Part shown: piece by piece, positions 1 to 8,176 of the stretch
Layout: every line of letters begins with the position of its first letter
How positions within the stretch are numbered: position 1 is the stretch's first letter
From: Tautonia plasticadhaerens
GTDB taxonomy: Bacteria; Planctomycetota; Planctomycetia; Isosphaerales; Isosphaeraceae
Assembly (NCBI RefSeq): GCF_007752535.1
Contig: NZ_CP036426.1
Span: 6,510,001 to 6,574,000, forward strand
DNA length: 64,000 nucleotides
Reading direction: 5' to 3'
Notes under the pieces: model-generated
What the model saw: only the letters and a program-made list of their open reading frames with translations
What the model was told of the DNA's origin: nothing
Databases searched by the model: none
Position numbers and translations under genes: made by a program

Positions 1-1296
1 TCGCTCTCCGCCCCGGACCGCAGCCGGATCGAGCGGCGACTCCGGGGCGGTGACGACTGGTTCAGCCGGGAGGAATGGCGGTTCATCGATGCGTCCCGAC
101 GCCAGCGGCGGCTCTTCCTGGGGACGCTCGCGGCCGGGGCGACGGCGGGCCTGATGTCGATCCCGGCCGTGCAGCTCGGCTCGGTGCATCTCGACGTGGC
201 CGGCCCGCCGCCCCAGGCGGTCCTGCTCCGCCGGGGCCGTCGCTGGCTCGACTGGCTGCCGGGCCCGCTCGGCCCGTCGGTGCGCTTCGACACGGGGCTC
301 ACCGCGGCGGAGTTCGCCCCCGAGCGACGCGAGGAGATCGAGGTAGGCGCCTTCCGCGGCGGTTCGCATGACGAGGAGCTGCTCGGCCGGGTCCGGCCCC
401 ACTTGCTCCCCGCGGCCCGCGTCCGCATCCTGTGCATGATCGCCGACTGGTCGGGCCTCCGCTCGGCCGCCTTCGACGCCTGGTCCGGGCAGCCCGACGA
501 AGAACGGGAGGACGTCGCAGGCGAGATCGACCGTCGATCAGCGGCCCTCCCCCCCGCGGCCTTCGGGCACCTCATCGACGCGTTCGAGCAGTCCGGGCCC
601 GAGGTCCAGGCCGCCGGCCTCCGCGCCATGAGCCGATCCGAGGGCCCGATCGCCCGCCGGGTCGCGAGGGTCGCGCTGGGCCTGCTCAACGCCGCGGACC
701 CCGATGGCGACGCGATCTCCGAGGACGCCAGGATCGAGGCGGTCCACGCCCTCGAAGCGATCGGCCTCCGGGGCGAGGTCGACCCGATCCCCAGCCTCGT
801 CGAGGCGTTGAAGGGCGAGGACGGGCTCCTGGCCTCCGAGAGCATCGGGACGCTGTCTCGCCTGGCCCCTCCCCTGCAATCCAGGCTCGTCGATCGCCTC
901 GCCCCGCTGCTGGAATCCAGGGATTCGGACCTGACGCACTCTGCGCTCCTAGCTCTCGGCGGCGCCCAGGCCGGGGCCCTCCGGCCGATCGTCCCGACGC
1001 TGGAAGGGCTCCTCGACCACGACACCTGGTTTGTCTCCCAGGAGGCCGCCCTGGTGCTGACAGGGGTCGGACTGGGTGATCACCGACGGCTTGGCGAGTT
1101 CGCCCGGTCCTGGCTGGGCGAGGATGACCCGACCAATCGGGCCCGGGTCATCCAGGCCTTGACGATGCTGTCCCGCCTCCCGCCGGATCAATCCCTCCCC
1201 GCCTTCAAGCGGCTCTCCGAGCTGACGGGTGCCGAGGACCCGGAGATCGCCGCGAGGGACGTGGAATGCCTGGTTCGGCTCGGGGGGCGCAGGTAG
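1..1296 (+). CDS. HEAT-repeat protein with N-terminal hydrophobic anchor (5' end outside window)
   Basis: The frame is open from base 1, so the true start lies upstream. The first visible part is charged and runs into RRQRRLFLGTLAAGATAGL, a twin-Arg-like or membrane-anchor segment at about residues 34-53. The rest is a series of helical pairs typical of HEAT/PBS-lyase repeats (EARIEAVHALEAIG, SALLALGGAQAG, QEAALVLTGVGLG), which normally act as protein-interaction scaffolds. An internal ATG at 154 would cut through the hydrophobic segment, so I do not use it. The gene overlaps the next HEAT-repeat gene by 31 bp, suggesting co-transcription. The specific function is unknown; that the anchor places it in or across the membrane is an inference. 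Confidence 0.75.
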   Translation, partial: SLSAPDRSRIERRLRGGDDWFSREEWRFIDASRRQRRLFLGTLAAGATAGLMSIPAVQLGSVHLDVAGPPPQAVLLRRGRRWLDWLPGPLGPSVRFDTGLTAAEFAPERREEIEVGAFRGGSHDEELLGRVRPHLLPAARVRILCMIADWSGLRSAAFDAWSGQPDEEREDVAGEIDRRSAALPPAAFGHLIDAFEQSGPEVQAAGLRAMSRSEGPIARRVARVALGLLNAADPDGDAISEDARIEAVHALEAIGLRGEVDPIPSLVEALKGEDGLLASESIGTLSRLAPPLQSRLVDRLAPLLESRDSDLTHSALLALGGAQAGALRPIVPTLEGLLDHDTWFVSQEAALVLTGVGLGDHRRLGEFARSWLGEDDPTNRARVIQALTMLSRLPPDQSLPAFKRLSELTGAEDPEIAARDVECLVRLGGRR

Positions 1297-1937
1297 TCAA
1301 TGTCCAGGCCGCTCTCGCCTCCCAGCTCGGCCAGCTGAGGTTCCGCATCACCAATCCCGACTTCGAGGGGTTCGGGTTCGAACTCGGTCCACAACCCTTG
1401 CAGCAGCTCCCGTCGAACGAGGCCGAGAACCGGGCGCTGACGATCCTCCTGCAGCTCGTCGACCTGGACGCAATCGGGGAGGAACTGGCCGAGGAGCTGG
1501 ATCAATGGCTGGCGAACGAGGTCCAGGAGCTTCGTTATGCCGCCGCCATTTCCCGCGTGCTGCTGACCTGCCGGGGCTCGGACGGCCCGGAAGACGTCGA
1601 GGCCATTTGGGCCCTTGCCCGGGACGGCCGCCGGGAGGTCCGGGAGGCGATGGCCCACGGACTTCGTGCCGTCGACCCTCGATTCACCGAACGTGCCGTC
1701 GGGGTGCTCCTGGACCTTGCCGCCCTCGACAATGCCGGGGGGGAGTTCGTCGTCCGACGCGAGGCGATCCTCTCGCTGGCCCGGATTGGCGGGGCCCGGC
1801 TCGACCGCTCCATCGCCCTGCTCCGGGGCTACCTCTCCTCCCGGAACTTCATTGACTTCCAGCAATGGTTCGCGGCGATCGAGGCGCTCGTCGTGCTCGC
1901 GGAGGGGCATCCCGAAGACGCGTTCCCCGCCATCTGA
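1266..1937 (+). CDS. HEAT-repeat protein, N-terminal part ended by a premature TGA
   Basis: This frame starts with an ATG preceded by GAGGG at a spacing of about 8 nt, overlapping the end of the upstream HEAT gene. The 223-residue product holds repeats such as EVREAMAHGLRAV and RREAILSLARIGG. It ends at a TGA (1935-1937), but the same frame continues without another stop to 2540 with more HEAT-like sequence. The intact gene was therefore probably 424 residues, and the TGA looks like a CGA-to-TGA change. It could still be expressed as a short protein. Confidence 0.6.
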   Translation: MPGSARGAQVVNVQAALASQLGQLRFRITNPDFEGFGFELGPQPLQQLPSNEAENRALTILLQLVDLDAIGEELAEELDQWLANEVQELRYAAAISRVLLTCRGSDGPEDVEAIWALARDGRREVREAMAHGLRAVDPRFTERAVGVLLDLAALDNAGGEFVVRREAILSLARIGGARLDRSIALLRGYLSSRNFIDFQQWFAAIEALVVLAEGHPEDAFPAI

Positions 1938-2540
1938 CGCCTCCTGGACGGCGATGAGGACCGGCGTCGCTCGTCGATCATCGGCCTCGCGGTGCTCGCC
2001 GGGAGGTCCGAGCTGCCTGCGGACCTGATCGCCGCCCTCGGTGCGGCCCTCGTCGACCCCGATCCCGGCATCCGCCGCGCGACCTGGATCACGCTCCAGG
2101 AAGCCTGGCTCAGGTGGGCCCGGGCCGGCGGTGCGGGCGTGGGGGCGACCCTCCTCAGGGCGATGGCCGGGGACCGTTCCCGGCTGGACGCCCGCCATCG
2201 TCGGCCGATCGTGGTCGCCCTGGCGCGGTGGCACCGCATGGGCCGACCGGGGCCAGGGGTCGCCCCGCTCGACCCGCGAGCGATCGCGGAGCACGCGTCC
2301 CTCGAGGCCGCGCTCGTCCGCCTGAGGGAAGGCCCCGAGACCCCTCCCTGGCTCCGCGACGCGGCGTTCCAGGTCGGCATGCTGTCCGACGTGCTCGGCG
2401 GCGAAGAGGCCGGGAGCCGCTGGGTCTCCGGCGATTGGGCCGATCCGCACCTCCGCTGGCAGTCGATCGAGGCGGCCGTCGAGGGTCGGATCGGGATCTT
2501 CGACGGGGTCGATCCCGCCGAGATCGTCCCCGCCCCATGA
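1938..2540 (+). pseudogene. C-terminal remainder of the interrupted HEAT-repeat gene
   Basis: This is the same reading frame as the preceding fragment, directly after its TGA. The translation resumes with RLLDGDEDRRRSSIIGLAVL and continues through repeat-like helices (AALGAALVDPDPGIRRATW) to a natural stop. Restart at the GTG/ATG-type codon near 1992 is possible but no good ribosome site is visible. I read 1266-2540 as one gene broken by one nonsense codon; a sequencing error or two separate proteins are the alternatives. Confidence 0.55.
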
Positions 2541-2766
2541 CCCGCATCGGCGACCGCCCGCCCCCCCGAGATCCGGACGGGCCGGTCGTGCCGGCCCGAT
2601 GGCCTGGCTCGGGTGCGGAGGTCGTCCCGAGGCGCGGGGCGATCGAGCCCCGCCCCCGATCGGCCTGCCCCGCCGCGATGTGATAGATTCGAGCGACGGC
2701 TCGATCTCGACCTGCGCGAATGCGCCTCGACACGTCTCGCCCGAACCGAGCGCAAGGATGGTGATC

Positions 2767-4758
2767 ATGGAGAGCGACACGCCCCGATCGACTCGACGCC
2801 GCCGTCCCGGCGGCCCCGGCCGGGTCCGACCCGCGTTCGAGCGGCTGGAGCGTCGCGAGCTGTTCGCGGTCGAGGTCCTCGGGATCTCCGCGATTGAGGG
2901 GGTCGAATTGACCCTGCCGGTCGCCACCTTCCAGCCGGGCGACGTGCAAGGGACGGTCGATCAGCTCCGCGCCGTGATCCGGTGGGGAGACGGCCAGGCC
3001 TCCCCCGGCCGCATCGCGAGATCGGGCACCCCCGGGGAGATCGCGGTCATCGGGGACCACGTCTACGCGGTGCAGGGCCAGTACCCCGTCGCCGTGACGG
3101 TCCTCGGCGCCGGGATGAGCCAGGCGAGCGGGAGGGGGTCGGCGACGGTCGAGGATGCCCCCCTGGTGGCGACCGGGACGGCGATCACGCCGGTGGTCGG
3201 CCGGCCGTTCGACGGGGTGGTCGCCTCGTTCGTCGACGCCTACCCGGGCCTCGACGCCGGGGCGTATCTCGCCACGATCGCCTGGGGCGACGGCACGACC
3301 TCGGCCGGGACGATCGCGGCGGCCCCGGCCGGGGGCTTCAACGTCCTGGGGGCCCACACCTATGACGCGATGGGGCCGAACCAGGCGGTCGTGACCGTGA
3401 CCCGGTCGCTGGACGGCCAGTCCGACGACGCGACGACGTCGGTCGTCGTGGTGGAGCCGGCCCTGACGGCATTCGGGACGACGATCACGCCGGTCGTCGA
3501 CCAGTTGTTCTCGGGGGTCGTCGCCCGCTTCGACGACGCCGGGGCCGCGGCCGACCCGGGCGAGTTCGTCGCCACGATCGCCTGGGGGGACGGCGCGACC
3601 TCGACCGGCCAGGTCGTCGCCGAGCCGTCGGGCCAGTATGCGGTCATCGGGGCCCACACCTATGAGACGACCGGCGCCTTCGACGTGACCGTCACGATCG
3701 CCAGGGCCGCGACCGGCCAGTCCGACCAGGCCATGACCGATGCCGTGGTGGTCGAGCGCGGCCTCACGGCCCAGGGGACCACGATCACCCCCCTCGCCGG
3801 CCGGCCGTTCGAAGGGATCGTGGCCTCGTTCGTGGCCGTGCCGCCCGCCTCGGCCGGGGAGTTCACGGCGACGATCGCCTGGGGCGACGGCACGACCTCG
3901 GCAGGGAGGATCGCGGCGGCCCCGGAGCCGGGCCGGTTCCTCGTCGTCGGGTCGCACACCTACCCGTCTCCGGGTGCCGCGGACGTGGTCGTGACGGTCG
4001 CCCGGTCCGCCTCGAACCAAATGGCCACGGCGACGACGAACGCCGTCATCAGCGTCGCCATGCGGGCGTTCTCCGGGGCCCTTGACCCGCTCAGCGACTC
4101 CGGGAGGCCTGGCGACAACATCACCTTCATCAACGAGCCGGTCCTCCGGGGGACGGGCGAGCCCTTCTCGATCGTCCAGCTCTTCGCCCGCCCCGAGGGC
4201 CTGTCCGATCGGTTCCCGATCGGGGATACGCTGGTCGCCCAGGACGGCACCTGGACCCTCGTCGCCGGCCCGCTGCCGGACGGCGCCTACGTCCTCTCGG
4301 CGACCGTCCTGCCCACGGAGGGCTTCCCGATGGAGGTCCTCCCCCTGCTCCCCGGCGGCCCCCTGGTCATCGACACCCTGAGGCCCCGCGTCGTCGGGCT
4401 GACGCCGACGGACCGCCGGTCGGGGCGCCTGGCCGTGAGCTTCCGGGATGAGTCCAGCGGGATGGAGGTCGGCACACTCCTGGACCCGGCCCACTACGCG
4501 ATGCTCGGCGCCCCGCCTTGGCGGGCCTTCCCCGCCGGGATCGCCTTGAGGCCGACGGCCGCCGTCCTCCCGACCGACCCGGTGGTCATCGACATCGACC
4601 CCGGCCCCGGCAGGAGACGGTCGCTCGGCCTCCGGATCGTCCCGGGCGGGATCACCGACGTGGCCGGGAACCCGCTCGACGGCCCGTCGCACGGCGGCCC
4701 CGTGGTCGTCTCACTCGGCGCGTTCGGGCCGAGGCGACGTCCGAGGAGGGCCTGGTGA
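2767..4758 (+). CDS. Exported surface protein with tandem PKD-like repeats
   Basis: The start chosen is the ATG at 2767, with AAGGA 8 nt upstream; an ATG at 2758 is an alternative. Residues 9-35 are Arg-rich and end in RPAFERLERRELFAV, the planctomycete-type N-terminal motif of exported proteins. At about residues 137-430 there are three close copies of a ~97-residue unit marked by TIAWGDGTTSAG, GAHTY and VVTV.RS, and a more divergent copy precedes them with IRWGDGQASPG. These resemble PKD-like beta-sandwich domains of cell-surface proteins. The C-terminal third is another beta-rich region and ends in a basic tail (RRRPRRAW). No enzyme motif is seen. The likely role is adhesion or surface structure (inference). 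Confidence 0.8.
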   Translation: MESDTPRSTRRRRPGGPGRVRPAFERLERRELFAVEVLGISAIEGVELTLPVATFQPGDVQGTVDQLRAVIRWGDGQASPGRIARSGTPGEIAVIGDHVYAVQGQYPVAVTVLGAGMSQASGRGSATVEDAPLVATGTAITPVVGRPFDGVVASFVDAYPGLDAGAYLATIAWGDGTTSAGTIAAAPAGGFNVLGAHTYDAMGPNQAVVTVTRSLDGQSDDATTSVVVVEPALTAFGTTITPVVDQLFSGVVARFDDAGAAADPGEFVATIAWGDGATSTGQVVAEPSGQYAVIGAHTYETTGAFDVTVTIARAATGQSDQAMTDAVVVERGLTAQGTTITPLAGRPFEGIVASFVAVPPASAGEFTATIAWGDGTTSAGRIAAAPEPGRFLVVGSHTYPSPGAADVVVTVARSASNQMATATTNAVISVAMRAFSGALDPLSDSGRPGDNITFINEPVLRGTGEPFSIVQLFARPEGLSDRFPIGDTLVAQDGTWTLVAGPLPDGAYVLSATVLPTEGFPMEVLPLLPGGPLVIDTLRPRVVGLTPTDRRSGRLAVSFRDESSGMEVGTLLDPAHYAMLGAPPWRAFPAGIALRPTAAVLPTDPVVIDIDPGPGRRRSLGLRIVPGGITDVAGNPLDGPSHGGPVVVSLGAFGPRRRPRRAW

Positions 4759-4995
4759 CGTCGTGAGGGGCCCCGACCTCTCCCCTCCCTCCGCCCTCAG
4801 GCTGCCCGCATGCGGGTCCGACGGTCCCGATTCTGACGACCCAAGGGCGATCGGACCGCCCGATCGAGCCCCTCGCCCTGGAATGAAGGGCGTCTCCCGG
4901 CCGAAAAGAGTCCGCGTGGGGTCGTGTAGGCGAGGCGATCCCGAATTCGAGTTGCCCGGGATCCAGCGGCCCGAACGATCCAAGGAGGGATTGCC

Positions 4996-5592
4996 ATGAG
5001 GACGCGCCGGCAGTTTCGGCCAGACAGCCTCGACCACGCTCTCGAGCCCAGACAGCTGATGAGCGTCGGCCCGCGGTTCTCCGCATCTGCCCTCTCGAGG
5101 CTCCCCGACGCCTACGTCCGGCGTACCGGAGGGGCGCAGCGGATCGTCGATCAGGTAGACGAGGCCTTCGACTCGTTCAGCAAGGACTATCTTGAGGCCC
5201 AGCGCGTGTACGTCGCCTCCGAGGGCCAAGAGCAGCTCTTTCGGGTCTTCACAAGTCAGCGGATCACCCTGCTTTCCCAGGACCTGACCCGGGCCCTGTC
5301 CCACGTACCCGGCAGCCTGGAGCGGCTCGAGCGGAAGGACCAGCGGAAGGAACTCGGCGTGGATACCCCCCTCCAGGCGTTCCTGATCCGCCGGATCGTG
5401 GGGCGTAACGGCGATGGCAACGACGGTAGCCTGTCGTCCATCCTGAGGTCCGACACCGTCATCCCTCCCGCCGGGACCACGGGCCCGGAGCTGAGCCTCT
5501 ACACGCTCACGGCGACCAACGCCATCGAGTCCGCCCGGACCACTACCATCAACGCCGCCCGGTTCTTGGTCGGTGGCCGTTTCCGTAAGTGA
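4996..5592 (+). CDS. Small exported planctomycete-type protein
   Basis: The 198-residue product starts at an ATG with a strong site (AAGGAGGG) just upstream. Residues 1-23 carry LDHALEPRQLMS, the LEPR-type motif found at the N-terminus of many exported planctomycete proteins. The remainder is helical and polar, with no recognisable domain. It lies 237 bp after the surface-protein gene in the same direction and converges with the CHAT gene downstream. Function unknown. Confidence 0.75.
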   Translation: MRTRRQFRPDSLDHALEPRQLMSVGPRFSASALSRLPDAYVRRTGGAQRIVDQVDEAFDSFSKDYLEAQRVYVASEGQEQLFRVFTSQRITLLSQDLTRALSHVPGSLERLERKDQRKELGVDTPLQAFLIRRIVGRNGDGNDGSLSSILRSDTVIPPAGTTGPELSLYTLTATNAIESARTTTINAARFLVGGRFRK

Positions 5593-5659
5593 GGCGGCCG
5601 GCTAAGAGTCGCCTCCCCCGCACCGGGCGTGGCATAACCCGGGGTCGATCGGCGGCAGG

Positions 5660-8089
5660 TCATCGATCGATCCCGGGCCCGGGTCGCCCGAGGACATCCG
5701 CGCCCGGCACGGAGGTAACCAGGGTCGGGTACGTCCAGTTTCCCTGATAGGACGGGTTTTTGCTGTCCATCTCCAGGTTGATCAGCTTGCGGGCCTCGGC
5801 GAGGGCCGGAGCGACATCCCAGCCGTTTTCCATGAGCGCCTTGTAGAAGACCAACGTGAACCGGACCGCCACATCGTCCCGGACCGCGAACCGCATCCCG
5901 ATGGCCGCCGGCAACCCGCTCCGGACGAGCGAAGGTGCCAACTCGGAGCCCGTCTGGCACGTATTGGTCACCACCAGTCGCAGCGACTGGAGCCCCGAGA
6001 TCAGGTTGATCAGCCGGTCGCCGTAGACGAAGTCGTGTCGGGCGTCCTCGTCGAGCAGGACAAGCCCCTCGCCGACGCTCCCCCGGGAGGCCCAGGCGCT
6101 GTCGTACCCGGCGAAGTGGAAGATGTGGATGCCCTCGCTCAGGGCTCGGTAGAGCTGGTCCTGGGTCGGGTCCGTGAGCCGATCGAGCCGGACGAGCGCG
6201 TCCGGGAGCCCCCGGAGCGCCTCCCGGAGCCATTCCCATTCCCGATCGAGGTCCAACCGGCGGAGATCCCTTGGGTTGCAGTCGACGAACAGGATGCGGA
6301 GCGGTGGCTCGACGGGGCGAAGGGGCACCTGCCAAGGAGACTCGATGCGACGCAAGAACGGCCACCTCCCCCCGAGCATCGAGAGGAAGAGCCGTCGCTT
6401 CGGGTCACGCAGGTATTCCCAGGGCACGCGATCGATTGCTGGGTCGTCCGCGATGAGGGTGAGACTCGTCATCCGCCCCTCGGCGCGGGTCCGGGCGATC
6501 GAGGAACGCAGGGAATCCGCGAGTTCGCCGGGGAAGAGCAGGGAGAATAACTCCTCCCCCATCGCATCGAGGTGGTCCGAGGGTTGTGGCACCCGCCGGT
6601 CCCGTTCGACCCCCGACGGGTCGGGGACGATCATCGGTGCCGCATACATCGCCGGCAACTCGAACGTCGCCTCGCCGCGATCCCAGGGCGTCTCGAGGCG
6701 GACCTCGAAGCGGTCGGCCTCGGCTGACTGGCGTCGGATCGCGACGACGATCTCCGCGGTCGGCCCGGACGACCCCGGGGACGAGGGGGGCGGATCTCGA
6801 TAGAGCTGACCCTTCAACCTGTCGATCGCCGGGCGATCCGGCGTGTAATCGATGTAGTTGGCGGTGGTCCCCTTGAAAAGTCGCGTGTCTTCGGAGCGGA
6901 GGTACAGCACCGGGGTGATCCACTCGCGTTGCGAGTCCGGCTGCTTGCCGAATCGGATGGCGTACCGGGCGAGGGAGATCGCCTCGTCGATGCCCCGGCC
7001 CTGGACGAGCCTCGTGTAGAACTCGCGGGTGAACTCGACGGCGGCCGGGTCGCTGATCGGGTACTGCATGGCGACGACGGCCGCCAGGTTCAGGCGGACC
7101 GCAGCGGCGGCCAGGCCCCGGCCCGGGCGGCCTGCCTCGTCGTCGGCGGTGCGACAGGCGTTGAAGATGACCAGGCGGGTGGCCGAGAGCGGATTCGAGT
7201 AGAGGTCGATGGCCAGCTCCTCGGCCGACAGCATTTCAGTGTGCCCGCCCTCGTCCTCCAGCGCCAGGACGCCGCCGCGGCCCGCCTCGTCGAAGTCGCC
7301 ATGCATCATGAAGTGGGCGATGTGGTATCGGCCGGCCCGCAACGCCTCCACGACGTCGGGCTTCCGGGCCCGGTCAAGGCTGGTGACCCGGACCTTGTCG
7401 TCCCTCGCCAGCGAGTCCAGGATGCGGAGGATGTGGTCGCGCTCCCCGGCCAGGTCGAGCCGGAGATGGTCCGAGGGCTGGGAGGCGACGAGCAGCACCT
7501 CGATCGGGCCCGAGACCTCAAGCTCGGGGTACCCGTGGGGCAGGTCGACCCGGCGGATCATCGGCATCCGATCCAGGAGGGCCGGGGCGAAGGGATAGTC
7601 CGGGGGGCGCAGAATCTCCCAAGGCAGCTCGGCCAGCTCGGGGGGCTCCAGCGTCAGTTGGAGCCGCAGGCCGGCATTGGCCTGGGTCGCCTCCCGATTC
7701 GTCAGCGCGAAGAGCGTGCCGATCTCCCCGTTGAAGGCGGCGCGGAAGAGACGCTCCCCGAGGTCGGCGATCAGGCCGTCGTCGAGATCCGGCCCCCGGT
7801 CCGCCAGCCGGTTCGCCTCGTCGTCGCTGAAGGGGAAGGCGAAGGTCCCTCTCGCGGTCGCCCCCCGAGACGTCCTCGCCAGGGCTGCGTAGGCCCGCGC
7901 CCAGAGGGCTGAGGGGGGAGGACGACGCCCTCCCCCGGGGACCATGTCACGGTCGCCGGCACGGGTTGGGAGGGAATCGTCACCAGTCGGATCGGCGTCG
8001 ACGCCCCCTTCATCCGGGGGCGTCGACGCCACATGGCCCGCGGCATCCGCCTTCAAGATGTGCAGCTCGAACGTCTCGAATCGATCCAT
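5660..8089 (-). CDS. Double CHAT-domain (caspase-HetF-associated) peptidase-like protein
   Basis: 809 residues from an ATG with GGGAG upstream. Two CHAT domains are visible. The first has HFMMHGD with His263 and FNACRT with Cys312, the expected catalytic pair. The second has HFAGYDS with Tyr662 where the active His should be, but keeps the Cys in TNTCQT (Cys711), so it is probably inactive. Each CHAT domain follows a beta-rich segment with a PWE(I/Y)LR motif (about 156-161 and 556-561). It lies downstream of a caspase-like gene and a serine-protease gene on the same strand. CHAT proteins cleave specific partner proteins in bacterial conflict and death pathways (family knowledge); the substrate here is unknown. 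Confidence 0.85.
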   Translation of the reverse strand: MDRFETFELHILKADAAGHVASTPPDEGGVDADPTGDDSLPTRAGDRDMVPGGGRRPPPSALWARAYAALARTSRGATARGTFAFPFSDDEANRLADRGPDLDDGLIADLGERLFRAAFNGEIGTLFALTNREATQANAGLRLQLTLEPPELAELPWEILRPPDYPFAPALLDRMPMIRRVDLPHGYPELEVSGPIEVLLVASQPSDHLRLDLAGERDHILRILDSLARDDKVRVTSLDRARKPDVVEALRAGRYHIAHFMMHGDFDEAGRGGVLALEDEGGHTEMLSAEELAIDLYSNPLSATRLVIFNACRTADDEAGRPGRGLAAAAVRLNLAAVVAMQYPISDPAAVEFTREFYTRLVQGRGIDEAISLARYAIRFGKQPDSQREWITPVLYLRSEDTRLFKGTTANYIDYTPDRPAIDRLKGQLYRDPPPSSPGSSGPTAEIVVAIRRQSAEADRFEVRLETPWDRGEATFELPAMYAAPMIVPDPSGVERDRRVPQPSDHLDAMGEELFSLLFPGELADSLRSSIARTRAEGRMTSLTLIADDPAIDRVPWEYLRDPKRRLFLSMLGGRWPFLRRIESPWQVPLRPVEPPLRILFVDCNPRDLRRLDLDREWEWLREALRGLPDALVRLDRLTDPTQDQLYRALSEGIHIFHFAGYDSAWASRGSVGEGLVLLDEDARHDFVYGDRLINLISGLQSLRLVVTNTCQTGSELAPSLVRSGLPAAIGMRFAVRDDVAVRFTLVFYKALMENGWDVAPALAEARKLINLEMDSKNPSYQGNWTYPTLVTSVPGADVLGRPGPGIDR

Positions 8090-8129
8090 GTCCGGCTCCC
8101 ACAGGTGGGGCGTTCGCACGCGGGTCGGG

Positions 8130-8151
8130 CCCCGGGGGCACGCCCCCGGGG
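8130..8151 (-). terminator. Strong GC hairpin between caspase-like and CHAT genes
   Basis: CCCCGGGGG - CACG - CCCCCGGGG makes a perfect 9-bp stem with a 4-nt loop, extended by two more pairs after one mismatch. It sits in the 87-bp gap between the caspase-like stop and the CHAT start. There is no U-tract, so it may be an attenuator or mRNA-stability element rather than a full terminator. Confidence 0.45.
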
Positions 8152-8176
8152 GCCGGCGGTGCGACGGGGCCGCCGT

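Noticed and set aside
2155-4692. 845-codon minus-strand open frame opposite the surface-protein gene
   Set aside because: It mirrors the codon structure of the real gene; the translation is Arg/Asp/Gly-rich, lacks a ribosome site and shows no domain.
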